Shown one piece after another: positions 35,036 to 50,000 of a stretch of 64,000 bases of DNA. This DNA comes from Amaranthus tricolor (Eukaryota > Streptophyta > Magnoliopsida > Caryophyllales > Amaranthaceae): assembly GCF_026212465.1 (NCBI RefSeq), contig NC_080047.1, positions 41,094,422-41,158,421 of the forward strand, given 5' to 3'. A program made the translations under genes and the position numbers. The notes beneath the pieces were generated by a model. That model did no database searches and was not told the origin of the DNA. It saw nothing but the letters and a program-made list of their open reading frames with translations. The first letter of the stretch is position 1. Every line of letters starts with the position of its first letter.

Positions 35036-38000
35036 CTGGAAATGCAAAAACAATTGTAAATTAAAGTAATGCTTGACGATGTTTCCTTATGCAATTAATA
35101 GCAAAATTCAAATTGTCACAGAAATATTGACATGTAAAATTGCATTTAAAACTGGAAGACATCCCACTTTGTAAGTATGAACGTCATATTATTAGGCATA
35201 CCATTTTCTGCTGCACGTGCTCGCTTCCTTCTTTGAATAAACCAACATAAACCGAAAGAAAGAAGGGAAATGACCACAACAGGTACAACTACTCCGACAA
35301 TTATAGCTGTCTTTTGAGAGTTTGATCGTAGATTTGAAGGCCTTGCTTGAAATACTGTACCAAAAAATGAAATTGGTTGGTAGCATTAGCAAGAAAACAA
35401 CTTTGTAGTAAACAAGCTATAGCAAAACAATAGATATTATATTACATGGGACGACGCTGACAGCTGATATAGAAGGTCCATATGTTCCCTGGAATGGTAT
35501 GCAGCAAGTTCCTTTTCCATTCCAAAAAAGGTGTATTTCGAGATAGTTTGCAGTCACCTGAACAGTATAGTTTTTCTGGACAGGTCTAAATGACTGACCA
35601 CCTGCTGCCTTTCTTATGTCAAAATCTCTTTCCACCGGAATACCCTATTACAAAAAATATCGAAAGGTTAGGCAAAAGGGAGAAATAAGCAGCAGACAGC
35701 AATGAAAAGATGTAAAGGAATTAGTCATACAGTTCCACTCAGATATATAATCACATAAATTATTTTAAATATGACAAATTTCCTAACATTAATCTTTCAT
35801 ATTTTAAAGTTTTGAATAGACAAAACAATGAGGCAATTTGTAAAACATTAAAGAGAAAAATGAAAAAAAATTAAAGACGTTTCTACTGAGTAATCAATTT
35901 AAGTTCTAACTAGTCACATTTTCTGCTATCTCAAATAAGACTTTTGATTTATTGGATTTGGACATATCAATAAATATTAGATCATAAAACAAGCACAATA
36001 ATTCTTGCCAACAGTACACGACATGGGGATTTCAAGATTAACAGAGTTGTTAAGGTTATCTCAAGAAGAGTAACATTATGAAAGACTGAAATTGCTTGCA
36101 AGGTTCAACAAGGTAGATTCCAAGCCTCGGTGTTCTCCAATGCTGAGTGATCCCAAATTGTCAAATGAGGATTCACCAAAAGTGGAGAAAGGGCGAGAGA
36201 AAATGAGCAGTGTTTCTTATGCTTCAGCGAATGGTATGTAATGTATGCAATAGTTAGAACATGACACGATAATGCTCATGCCGTGATGGTGGTCACTCAG
36301 TAGTCAGTACATCCATATCAAATCTGGGTCAGAAATATTGGGAAGTGAGGAATGGTCTTGAGATACTCGAAGGGACCGTCTTTTATGTAACTTCGCTATG
36401 AAAGAAAGGATGTTCTCTAGAGAGCTTCATTGATTCATGCGACTAGCCAGGGATTTCAATTCAATCAGACGCACTTTTGGATTTCGTTTGAACTATTGTT
36501 GGAGCAGCCGTGAGTTGGATGTCAAACCTCCAAAAGTGTGTCTCCATGTCTATGACGAAGTCTGATGTGATGTCAGAGGAGGGAAAAGAAATGGAACGAT
36601 TTGAAATTTCCTTGAAGAGATGAGAAAGTGGTAACAACAATGTGTGTTGCTTAGTGACAGCCAAAGTGCTCCATAATTAACAAAGAATGCAAATATTTCA
36701 CTTTAGGACCAAGCATATAACCGAAAAAGCAGTATCACCATCACTACAAATAGAGGAGAAGGGAGGGTTCTGAGAATCAGTCAACTATGCTTAGTAAGAT
36801 GATGGTTACTGAGTGGGGACAAATTGATATTGTGCAAAACCCGAATATGGGCTCCGTGGTGAGGTGATGGAGGTAAACGCCTATGGTTGCGAGGTTGAGT
36901 CATTGGTGACGGCATAGTACAATGTGTATATGGACATTAGCATTACCATTTGCACATGATCTCCAAGTGGGATATTGTTACAGAGATGGTAGCAAATATG
37001 AAGCTACACAATAATACAAATTGAAGAATGAACACAAAATCTGGCAGAATACTCTAGTTCGTCCAAACTGAAAATTTTGATAATTTTCAGCACGAGAAAA
37101 GACACAACTCGTCATAGTGATAAACTTGATTAATTGCATTATCTCAAGTCATACCTGGATTAATATATCAAACACACGCCTTCCAAGACTTTTCCAGGTT
37201 TTACCATTATTAATTTCAATCTCAGCAAATTGTAGCAGCACACTGTAATTACCATTCTGAAGCCCAAGCCCATAGTACCGAAGGGATCCAGCTGACACTC
37301 TTGCGGTTTGGAACAGTTCAGAGTCCAGACTTACAAACTGGCTTAGCGAGTTAGCTACGTAAGACACATTGTTTTTATTGGTGAACAATCCAACATTGCT
37401 AACAGCCCACTTATCACTACTAGCCACAAAATAAGTGGCCGGACCAAGGGGTTCATTTTCACTTTCATAAACGACTTGATTAGATGCTCTGATCTGCGAA
37501 CCACCGCACTTAATTGCAAAGTCAGAATCTGCATAGAGTTTGAACAGAACGTTGAAATTTGTAAAGGTACTCTATAACATCAAAATAAGTAAAGGGTTGA
37601 TCTCATAGTTATTTATACAAAGTTCCTTTGAAGTTAAATAGTTATGCTAGAGAATTTAAAAGTTAAGCAAAAACGTGTAACAATTTAACACAGTTTTATT
37701 AAAAAAAAAAAAAAACCCTCTCATACAATACCCAAAATTTTATTGATTTTCTCAATGCTTGAAGTCAAACACTAATAGATATAGGTGAAAGAAGCAGTTT
37801 ATCTCATTCAGCAATGAAAAGACTATTACAAGATGCTGTTCTTAATATAAGTTCTCTGGATGACAACAGATGTCAGAGATATATACTTATCCGCCTAGTT
37901 TGGCGATAAACTAATCGCTAGTTGTGCATATTGGATTACATTAATTGATAATTAATAGTGCATTGAAATAACAGGTTTAACTATCTTATTGGATTAATAT

Positions 38001-41000
38001 TTGGTATAAAAGTGTTTAGTAAAGTTAACTGATAGCGTGTTTGAACAGATAGACTGACATGTACGAACATGATTATCCTATAAGGTTTGAGTAGTATATT
38101 AATCAGATGTCCTAATTGTCTTTTTAACTCCAAAAGTATAATCTCATATCTAAAAATGATTCTTTATTTGCAGCGGATTTGAAAGGAGGTAATTAGCCCA
38201 AGCCTCCATTTTAATCTTCTTTTTACCAAATACCTTAATTTGTGGAATTGATTAATAAAACCTCTAAAGTGGGCTCATGCTCTAAATTTGGCTCAGTCTT
38301 CTCTTCACCAAACGGCACAAAATACATTTGATAAAACTCTAATCCCAAGCCCACAGGCATACTAATAATTGACATTTCTTACCAAACAATGGAAAAACAA
38401 AAGGTACAATAAATAGATATACTAACAACGTCCTAGACCAGAGTTGCAAGGAAATCCATTCTCCAAACAGTTCAACCCTGACGGCAAAGATCTGCAACAA
38501 AAAAACAGCTTATACTTCAAATATAACAAAATAAGCTATTATCCAGATCTTCATCAGAAATAGTGCGCGAAGTTCAAAACTATGGCTATTCCGTCTACTA
38601 TATAATTGGTCAAAGATTTAATTGATTGCAAAAATTGGAAATCTTCAACTTTAAACACAACTGAATAATGTTCTCGAGCTGAGGGTCTCAATGTCCGCAA
38701 GCTCTGTAACTCTATTGATAAGGGTATGGTATGTCGTCTTACGACCCTCCCCAGACCTTGATCATAGCACCTATGAGTGGGACATACCAGGTATGATGAT
38801 GATGAAGGTTTGAGGGGGGAAACTTTCCATAATCAAATTACTCGTTAAAAATTCTACCATTAGAATTTTCATTTCATGTTTTTCCCTACTAGAATCTGGA
38901 AGGGTAAAACGTGTTTTATAGTTTCAGTTGGCATGTAAATCATTTATTACCCAAAGGAGCATAATCAGGCAAGAACTCATTGAAAACAAGATACAATTAT
39001 TCTCGAGAGGATCATAACCTGCTGTTTAAATTTGTTACAGAGAAATTGTTTGCTACAAAGTTACTGCATCCAAAGAGAATTATGAAGAAAAATTAGGTAA
39101 TAAAATGGGAAAGTTAATAAAATTTAACAGATTGGTAGTAGTGAGAAGATAACAATAAGCAAAATATTCACCAAACAATCATAACTATATAATGGAACAT
39201 ACAGCTGTAGATTCGGTTGGCTGACCCAAGACGGGAGGCTCCCAGATAACTGATTATACGATACATCTCTGCAAAAATCAAGTCAAAAGAGGAGCCTATA
39301 ACTTACATATCAAAACAGAAACTCTAACAAATTCAGAATGTAAACCAAAGAAATGGGAAAAAAAATGACATCAGATTTTATTCAAGGTACTTGGGATGTT
39401 CTTGATTTTAATGATTTTTACTACTTATTAGAAGGTATATGTAATGTTTAAAGAGTTGAATTTAAGTTGGAGTATTCTTATATAAAGTACATGATTGAGT
39501 TCAAGTTCCTTCAAACTTTTTATGTTGGTTCTTTTTGCTAAAAGGATTCAAAAAAAGAAATCCTTACTCCATTATTCTGCTATCAAAGCAACTTAAGTCG
39601 GATGCGCTTTCGTCCAAATTTCAGATAGCCTATGCCTCAGTCCTAAATAAGGTATGATGCCCTTTCCTCCGATCTTTTAAATTCTTTGAAAGTTGCATAT
39701 ACAGTTGATCTCGTCAAGTTGATAGAGATGAGGTTAAGTGATAGTGTAAAAGACTATGATTTTCTAGCACTATGATTTTTCCCCACCCCTCCTGTAGCAG
39801 TAGAGGAAAGAGCTTTGTGCAGCATATTTCTTTTAAAATAAACCAATCAAATTGAAGCAAAATGCTTTGACAAGTACTTTATAGTTCAAATATCTCAGAA
39901 CAAACACAAAACTTTGCTTAAGCATGATTGTAACTTACATATTAGTCAGAGATGGGCTTTTTTTTCCTGGAAGAGCACCCGTAAGCCTATTATTTCCAAG
40001 AAACCTAAGAACAGTGAAACAATCCTCATGAGTAAGTCCCTGAGCTACATGCCTACATATATTGGTAAAAATAACATAAAGTAGAAGCTGGATTTCTATA
40101 AATAGAGTAAAAACGGCAATACTACTCACAAATTAGAAAGAGAATTGAGATTAAAGACTGAGTCTGGGATTTTTCCTGTTATCTTGTTGAAACTAAGGTC
40201 CCTGTTGCAGGTCACTTTTTATTAGTACAGAAGAAATGAGAAACCAGGCAAACAAGAAAACACAAAATAATTAAATCCATAGTCGGACAAAGTTGCTTGT
40301 GCTTCTGACTAGTGATTCGAATTATAAAAATAGAGTGATGCTGAACTTTGATAAGCATTAAACACTATGGAAATTCGCACAGTAGGCAAACTACAACATC
40401 ATATCCTATCTACAAAGAAACGAAAATCCTAGATACAATATATTATCTTACATCATATTACTAGAAGTTTAGCCATATATAGCATGGCCGTATTCTACAC
40501 AGATCTTAGGGAAATATAGAATATTACAAAAATGAGAAAAATATAAATCGGAAAGGAATAAGCTGTGTGCTTCTACATAAGACAAGGTGGCACTGGCAAC
40601 AGGCAGCTTCTTAGACGACCACAAAATAGAACTCCTAGAGGACATAAATAAATGTGCTTCTCCTAACTTTATACTGGGTCCATTTATGAGTGTGTAGGTC
40701 GTCGGAAAGAACCGCTCTGATACCCGTTGTAATATATTGGATTAGGCGGGATTAGGGATGTTAAGAAAGAGAGAAAATTTAGACATAAAAGCAAAGAAAG
40801 AAAAGATAGTAGCAGATTTTGAGCAACTACTAGGAACCCAAAGAAAGTCTAGTTCATGAAATTTCATAAGCTCATAAACATTATTACATCATAGGTATTT
40901 ATAGTCATAATGGCCAAACAACCTGATATTGGATTCCCTTCTAGAAAGACATATTCTAACAGATTTGCAAACAAACTATTACTCCTTTGTTGAGTCAGCT

Positions 41001-44000
41001 TTACGCTGTTGTTCATTCATCACATATTCTTGTATGTTGTCTGTCAATAAATTGGGTTTATCAAGATAATATAACATAGCAGTTGCTTTAAGTTGGTATT
41101 GAGATATAATAACTGCTGAAACTTGATTTTATTCATCACCATTATATCCTAATATATTATTTAGGCTGCTAATTATTCAAATTGCAAATGCTCTCTTCAT
41201 CAGAAAATATTGCTCTATATGGTAAAGAGCAGCTTTCGGCAAGCATGTATGAGGCTTGACAAATTAAAAGGCTAGTTTCTTATTTGGTAACTAGCAGCTT
41301 CAAATACAAAATAAATTAGTTTGAAAGAAAAGCTCCTTCTATCAGCTTCTTGGCAGTCCTCAGATTATTATTGTAGTTAAAATAAGCAAACTACTATCAG
41401 TAAATTTTTCCAAACACTAGTACACTATTGATTCAATTAATACAATTTACTATTCAAATCAGCCAAAAAATTTGTCATATCAATTACTCAATTGGTTATC
41501 AGTTGTTAGCTATTCATTAATTGCAAAACTGACTCACTCAACCAAGAATAAAAGATTTTGGACATGTTTCATGTTTTCTGAAGTGATGTGATTTGGTTTT
41601 TCCCACACTAAGCCTCTTCAGAGATTCCCTACACCTAAATTGAGTTTTCTTGTGTTGTTTTCCAAAATCTCAAGTTTACATTGAGGGAAGTAAATGTAGT
41701 TCATACATCATTTAACAAAATCTCACCCCATTTTAAGCATAATGGTAATAATTTTCATATTATCAGGTTTGTCTAATCTCGGCCAATATATATGGATGAC
41801 AACTACAACGTTACTTCACCCAATGCCATTAAGTGGGTCTACCTAGGCCAGATTTGAAGGGATTGAAGTACTCAACCTTACCTTTGCAAAAAAACAAAGT
41901 TGTTATTTTCAAATGACCCATGATAGCAAACACCATCTAAAACTTCACATATAAAAGACTACATGATTTAATGAGTTATTTTACCATACTTCATTATGAT
42001 CCAAAACCAGAAAACTACATATTTTTGATCCATAACCAAGCAATGAAAATGTAATAAACAAACTCCACTAAAACAACTTACAGCTGAGTTAAAATTTGCA
42101 ATTCTCCTATACCACTGGGTATGGGACTGGTGATGTTGTTATTCTTCAGAACCCTTTAGTGAAACACAATATTTTTCTATTAGTCAAAGATAATCCAAGA
42201 TATGAAACATCCAAAGCATAGAAATGATAAGTAAGAAAAAATCATATAGCCTCACAAGATTTTTAAGGAGGTAAGATTAGTAATAAAATCTAGCGAAGAG
42301 CTGCCATTTGACAAGCCAATTATCCTCCTGCATGTCATGTACAAAAAGGAAATTATTTTTGAATGTAATCAAAGAAAGCAGCAGTGTGAGTGCCTAGAGT
42401 CCAAGGAATTTACGGATCACATAAACAAAGCAAATAAGGAAACAATAACCAAGAAAGTAACTCACAATTCGGTCAAAGAGGTTAGTTTGGAAAGTGATGA
42501 TGGTATCGGTCCCACAAATGAGTTCCCTTCAAGCCTCCTACATAAATACAATCACACAATATATGCAGCTTCTGAGTAATATTAACAGGGAACCTCTGTG
42601 TAAGACCATGAACGCCTAAATAAAAAAATTTAAGATGAAGAAAAGAGGAAAAGATCAAAAGAATTCTCACAGCGTCTCAAGCTGGCTCCAATTCCCTATA
42701 AAATCAGGCATCTGACCCGTGAATTCCACATCTGATGCCCAACTAGATAATAAAACAGCAACAACTCAGCATTGGGGTTATGATTTGTTGTGTGGGTGGG
42801 GGGGGGGGGGGGGGGGGACAAAAGTCACACTGACCAAAACAAGGCAAGAAGTGAATAAGAACAGTAGAGATGTCAAGAAAATGAAGAGAGTTGTTACATT
42901 CACTTGGGGAAGTGGGTAATGTTAGGCCGTGACAATTTGTCACATAATCTCACCGTGGCCCACTCGTGTGGACACAAGACACCTCGGGCCCACAAACCCA
43001 CGGGTCAAGAGCGTCGACTTGCACATACACTTGGTGAGGTTCATTGTTTCCCAAAACTATATGGAAGTAGGAAGATCAGCTCACCCAATATATATGCAAG
43101 TCAACAACCCACTATTTTATCGATGTGGGATCTTATCTCACGTGTGAAGTATTTCCAACACTCCCCCTCACATGTGAGCCAATCATACGAGTAACCACCT
43201 TCGGCTCTGATACTATGAAAAGATTAACAATGCGGAAATAAAGATTAAGACAAAGGTTTGGGGTTTTGAATACTTGATTTGTATTAATCATCAAAAGAGA
43301 AAACAACCTATATTTATACATGAATAATGAGACTAATCTAGGAAACAAAAATATAAACAGAATATTTATTAATTACACAGAATAACCTATTATTCCCTAA
43401 ATATAATACTTTCCTGCAGGTAATACATTGCTCTAGCAGCTGATGGGTAGTCTATTATCTAATGGGAGTAATAACTCTCATTTTTCTTAATAATATCACT
43501 ACATATTGTCCCTTTAAGCTCATCTCATCCCCATATTATCTCAAATCATCTTAATTTCTACAGTATCACTTTTATCACCCTCTTAATGCATCAATCTTAA
43601 TCCAAACATGTCCCAAAATGTGAAAGAAAACTTCAAGTGTGGAACACTTTTGAGCCCAATGGAGGTTTCATCACTAAACCAAATATAAAAATTAGTTCCT
43701 CAATCTTATAATTAATATAGTTAAATACATTTGGAAGCAGTTTAACCAGAAGTCCTTGAGGAACTTATTGAAATGTAAAAGATGAGAGAATTTCAGGTCT
43801 CACATGATCTTTAGGTTTTCCAAATTAGCAAATGATGGAGGGATTGCGCCACTAACTCCCGAGCTGTCAATGTACCTGTCAAGGAAACCCACATACATGA
43901 GCTGAATAAGAAACAATTTCATATACTTCCTCCGTATTTAAATTGCATCATATTCTCTTTTGCAATATTTTTATGGACAATTTTGACATGTAAAAAATAA

Positions 44001-47000
44001 TGTTACTCATGCTCACACTATACACCCACATGGAGGACCTCACAGGACACGCGTTCCTTTCAAATGATCATTTAGGTACAATAATACCTCTCGTCATTTC
44101 TTAGCTTATGCGCTCATAAGAAATGGTGCAATTTAAAAAAACAGTGGATGTAGAAATAATGACTTTTCATCGACATTTTGTACTTAGATGCCCCTAATGT
44201 CTGATCAAAACCTGAAATTGTGACAGATATATATAATTAATGCTCAAAATTGGTACCAAAAGATGACTTTTCATCGACATTTTTGTACTTAGATGCCCCT
44301 TATTTCTGAACCAATCTAATAGATCCAGACTTTTAAAAATTCAGGCCTTATATTTTTGGCTGATTATAAGTTCTAACTACATCGTCCAGAACACTTGGTG
44401 CAATTTCTCTTCCAAAACCAGATAACACTGTTTTGGTAGCAGGTAATATTGGGCCCCAACCCTCTGCAAATCTATGCCTCAATGTACATTAAATAGTCAA
44501 ATAAAAGGGTGCCTAATTGAAAGTACATCAAGCCTTAGCTTATCTATGTGAGATCACTGAGATGTTCCACTAAGTCATATATTTAACATACCTTGATAAA
44601 CACCTTACATTTTAAAACTTGTTAAGCTACAAAATTAAAATAACACATGAACCATACTTGAGCTTCAGGAGTTAGGATCGTTAATATCCTAGAAGCAAGA
44701 TATTCAATCAAACATTGAATAGTTTGAGAAGAACACCATCAAAGCTTGATACAGGTCTTTAATGGATAGCCAAGATTTTTGATAATGCAGCTCCTTAAAT
44801 ATTGTGATGCTTGTGCAGTTAACAGAAAACAGTAGAGAATTCTCTTGTATGCAGAGTATTATTATGCATCATTTGGAAGTAGAATCTGCAAAATTTAAAT
44901 ACAAGATCCACATATAAGAACTTACAGTTGCTCTAAAGTTTTTATGTTGCCAAGCTCTGATGGTAGGGGGCCAGAGAAATTGTTGCCACCAAGTCCCCTA
45001 CAATAGTAGAACAAATAGGTAGGTAAGAGCAACTCAACTAAGGAAATAAGAAAGAAAAGCTAGAGGGAAACTAAATAAATACATAGCACTCATTTTTCTT
45101 GACTAAATGCTATTTTCTATATAGTAAACTAACATTTTGACTGACTTTCCAATGATGTCTACGAAAATCCATCCGCAATAAGAGTATGTAGTGTTTCACC
45201 TTTTTTGTCTAATCAAATTCATATTATTATTTTACTTGCAACATAGAATTGTGAGAATGCAATTGGTACATTTAAGAAGCATCAATTGATTGCATGTTTA
45301 TGATCAAAATTCGATGTTAATTTATGTAAGCGTTGAGTACAATTTTAAATATAGTAATACACTTGGAGTGATGTATATCAGTATATGCATTTCATTGTTT
45401 TTTAAGATTTGATGTCAAGTGTTACAAACTTACTACTTGGGTGATCATAAATAGACATTAAGATACAATGTACTCTTAAAACTTCAATAGTTCCTATGGT
45501 GATGTACTCCTTGGTTCCTTTTTCTTTGCTCTTGTTGAATAGCCTTCTTGGTCAAATGAGCAAACAAAAAGTCAATGAAGAGTATGTCCGATCAAAGGCA
45601 ACATTTTATATATTTATTAAATTATTTACCACTGTAATCAACAAATTTGTAGATTGTGATACTTCAAACATAAGAAATATCTTATATTTTGATAAATAAA
45701 TTGTAGTTAGAAAAATAGAACCTAAGAAACAACCTAGATCATTTCTTTATTTAAGATCAACAAATCTTGTTAAAATATGACTTAACGTCTCCTAATACTT
45801 GCTACATTATGTATTGTATCTGCTCATGAGGTCATGTTGTGCAAACAGTAAATCACTGGCTAGGGGGGCACGTTGTCCCTTGGTGATGGCGTTGGTACTC
45901 CGTCGATGGGGTTTACTGACAGAAACAATCCACACATTATGTTCTCTTTTGGTATTTGGGGTACTAAAGCCTCGCTATTGTACCAAGCCCCAATTTCGTA
46001 TTATGCCATCTCAAAAGCATAAATACATTATGTTCTCCCTCTATGTGGACGTAGTTAACAGCCTAACACATTTTTAGTGAACCACGTTGTGTTTATATGC
46101 ATTCTTTGATTATTGGTCAGTTTGTTTTCTCCCACCCCATTTTAACAACTCTATATTTTCCCACACGACGTTGTAACAAATCTATACTTGAGTTTTAACA
46201 GGAAACCAGTTATTATTTCACTATTCTTAAATCAGCAATCTTAAGCTATAAATATTATAAAACCCCAAATAAGATATGTTATTCCCTGAATTCCTAGTTA
46301 GTTTAATTCAAAGTTTTGATTCGAGAAAGCGCCCATTAGTGCTTTAAATATGATTTTCCAAACTTACGAATGAGTTCGATAAAATAAAATTCAAGATGTT
46401 CTCCTTCTCTGTCAATGTTCCGATTATTATTTTTATCGATGTGAGAATCATAATCAGTCAAAGGAGAGTTTACAAATCATTTATTCATACTACGAAGTAC
46501 AAAGTAATCAATTAAATATGTAACAAATATATTTGGCAGGTGAAGAAAACTCACAGTGAGATCAGACTTGTTAGTTTACCGAATTCTCGCGGGAGTGGCC
46601 CAGATAATGCATTAATACCAAAATCCCTTGATGTAAATTCAAAATAAAATTAGACAAGACAAAAAACCAATAGTGGAGTATCAAAATACTCTAAGATAAT
46701 ATCTGATGTTCATACAGGTATTGAAGACGAGTTAGGTTTCCAATGCCTGAAGATATAGGGCCTGACAAGTAATTTTGTCCCAGTTTCCTACAAAGGATAT
46801 CAAAACTTAGATATAAGACTCTAAAGAAGGTTAATTGCTCGTGTTAAGAGTATAATAATGGAGATGATATCGACACTTGACTCTTAAGAGAGTATAAGAA
46901 TTAGAGAAGCATACAAATTAGTCAGGTAAACCAAATTCCATAGCTCATCTGGTAGCACGCCTATCGCATCGATTGCATAGACCTTCCTGTCAAAAACTCA

Positions 47001-50000
47001 GAATTGCAATTAAATATTTCAGTACCTCATAATAATCTTTTTTTATAAATCAACACAATTGCACCCCTCAATTTCTACTTGGAAACAATTTTCATATCTC
47101 ATAGAAGTACCAACAGATTTTTAAAAATAATCAATGCACAGACACCCTTCAAGTTCTTAATTGAAAAGAACTTAATATATACACGGGTGAAGTTTGGTAA
47201 GAAACGATGATGCATAAACTATGAATACATACTCGACTAATGGCACATAAATAGGTGATTTGACGCTACACTAATGGTTGAGACCTCAAGATATGTTTTA
47301 TATTATATCACGCCTATTCACGTGAGAGCTCACCGGGCTAAAAGTGAGTTGCAACGCTGATGGATAAGAGGTGGATTAGATAAATATTACACTTAAAAGG
47401 AGAGGTGGATCGTTGGATGAAATTCAAACCCATAACCTGATTTGATAGGTATTAAAGAACCAACTCAACAAAAAGCTCAAGTTTATGACTAACGCTCCAA
47501 TATATACTCTATCAAAAGCAATTTAAGCTATATTCTATAATCTATTTTTAGAGATTTTTCTTACCACCCCAAATGCAATTCAGTTTCTATTGTATTTGAA
47601 AACAATGTCTAGTCTCAACCTAAAAAGGCACTGAAGCATGAAAAAAGATACTAATCACATTATCTAAACATATCATAATGAAAGAAATAGCAAAGCCAAA
47701 AGATGCGGCCTGATTGAAGTGCCAATATGGAGTTTTAGAGACTTACAGAGCGGTGATATGGCAGGTAGTGTTGCCATTATAGGTACAATCACATTTGATG
47801 AAGGGATTATAAGCAGGATTTTCCATTGTTATAGAATCAACAAGGGCTGCTCCAGAGCATGGATCTCCTGTTGTATTCCATTGTTCTGTGTTTGCAGGCT
47901 TCTTCCATTGTGCTAGAATTGCATTTAACGCTCGCGCTACACGTCCAAATATTCATGTACAATGTCAATTTCTCCTAATTCCTCAATGTGGTCACAAGGA
48001 TTGCTACTAAAATTGCTCTCTTCATTCATATACACATCCAAATATTCATATACAATTGCCAACTGTTGTCACTTACTCTTAAAGTGCCTTTGAGATTGCT
48101 AGAGACATTTCTTCTTACAATATGTCACTATTAATAGCAATCTTAAAAGGATCTAAAGAACTTCTATATTCATTGATCACTCTTAGTATTTTATTTTTAA
48201 TTTACAAATTAAAACATAGATCTTATTTAATTCGTAGTTTATAATTTTTAGTTAAGCATACGTGAAACATCAAGCATTCAAATAATATATTGACAAGCGT
48301 GCAAACTTAAATGATTGATGTTAAAACATTAAAAATAATAATAAAAAAAAAAACATATCGATCAGAGAAATGATACTATTAAGTACGCGCAATCTCACAA
48401 GGTCATAAGAGGTATGTTTATTAGCGTTGTTCATTGGCGGGCTATCCACCAGACTCGACCAACACGCCTCTCGAAAAACGGGTGGGTTTGGACAATATTT
48501 TTTTAAAAAATTATTATTTAGACAGGTACCACGGTAAGTACATTTTATATGAAGAACTATCGATTATGAAATCCTTGCGCTTAGAATAATTTAGAGAATA
48601 AGAGTGTTAGTAGAAGGCGGGTACCACCACCTTATTTATTTAAGAGTTGGATTATGCCTTACTTGGAGTTAGAATGGCTCCTTTATAGGTGAATTTCATA
48701 TTTTGTTTGAGTTGCTCAGTGGGTTTCGGCGTTCTCCTAACCCAGGGCGCTCATTAATAGTCGAAGGTGGGAGTTGGATTATGATTAGCTGGCGTGACTA
48801 ACTGGATTATATCCGGTTGATTTAATAGTCCCCTAGGTGAGATCCAACGGGATCACCGTAAGGGACGGTATGAGCATGCTTTCGTCACTGGGCGCCGGAT
48901 GGCCGATACCACCCCTTGACCGAGGTGTTACCATGCGGGCCTTCCAAACCCCAATATGGTGGCCTCTTCATTGGTTTAATACCCCAATGTGTTAGTTTTT
49001 CCCGAAGGTAGGACCCGAGAGGGTCAGCTGTAGGGGGCATGAGCTCATACTTTGCCATGGGCGCCGGATGGCCGATAACGCCCTTGGGCCGTGTCACTAT
49101 GCCAAGAAGTAGAGAAAAGATCCACTGATAGAAGTTATTCAGTGATAAAAAGTTTATTCATTGATCGAGAGTTATTTAATGATAGAAGGTTCATTCTTTG
49201 ATAGAAAGCTTACACATTGATAGAACGTTTACTCATTGATAGAAAATTTACTCATTGATAGAATAGTTTATGCTAGTGAGAAGTGTGCCTAAGTTAAATG
49301 ACCTCAAGGGTATTGCACACTATGATCACACTTACCTTAAGATAGACAAGCTCTATAAGGTCATGTGTTAGGTATTCTGCTAATGCCTTGGTTGAGTTGA
49401 TACTACGCGTGTTTTGCAAGAGTTTATGTTTTGAGAAGAGGAGTGTGAAGACCTGCATTCTACCCCAAGAACACATGGTTCAGGTTGGAAAGAACATAAT
49501 GAGATTAAGAAGTATAAGTGGCCGATAAACGATTACTATCTGTGCTTGTGTCTTATGAAATCATCTTATGTTGTTGTATAATATAATGTTATCTAATAGT
49601 TGGCCTTATTATATTTGATGCTAGTTATTGACGTGTACATGTTTGTGTTTATGTTTGATTGTTTGATGACTTTCTATGATTGTGCTGCTATGACACATTG
49701 GCCTTTGGTCTGGTGTCGAGCAACAGGAGGATCATATTGGAGTTTCTTTTGCATTGCATTGCATTGGGGGAGAGTGATGGGGGCGAAGCATAACCTGTGT
49801 CATACCGCTATCTTTTGACTTTGTAGTTCTTATTTATCTTTAGTAAACTTTGGTTGTATACGTTTTGTCATGAGGCCTTGTGTCCTCCTTTGTATATTTT
49901 TATTTCCGCTGCGTAGTTTATAACTTCGTATGGTTTTAAATAAGTCATCTTAAAACGCAAGCGTCGACACTGGAACCACGATCCATGCTTGGCATGTTAA

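Noticed and set aside
36461..36664. 67-aa minus-strand open frame in the intron between the malectin exons
   Set aside because: Not needed for the frame of the receptor gene, no family similarity recognised, flanked by no convincing splice sites in phase.
47937..48110. Signal-peptide exon directly upstream of exon 2 (ATGAAGAGAGCAATTTTAGT)
   Set aside because: The frame hits TAG after 16 codons and does not splice in phase; the distant exon at 58019-58223 fits the family and the phase.
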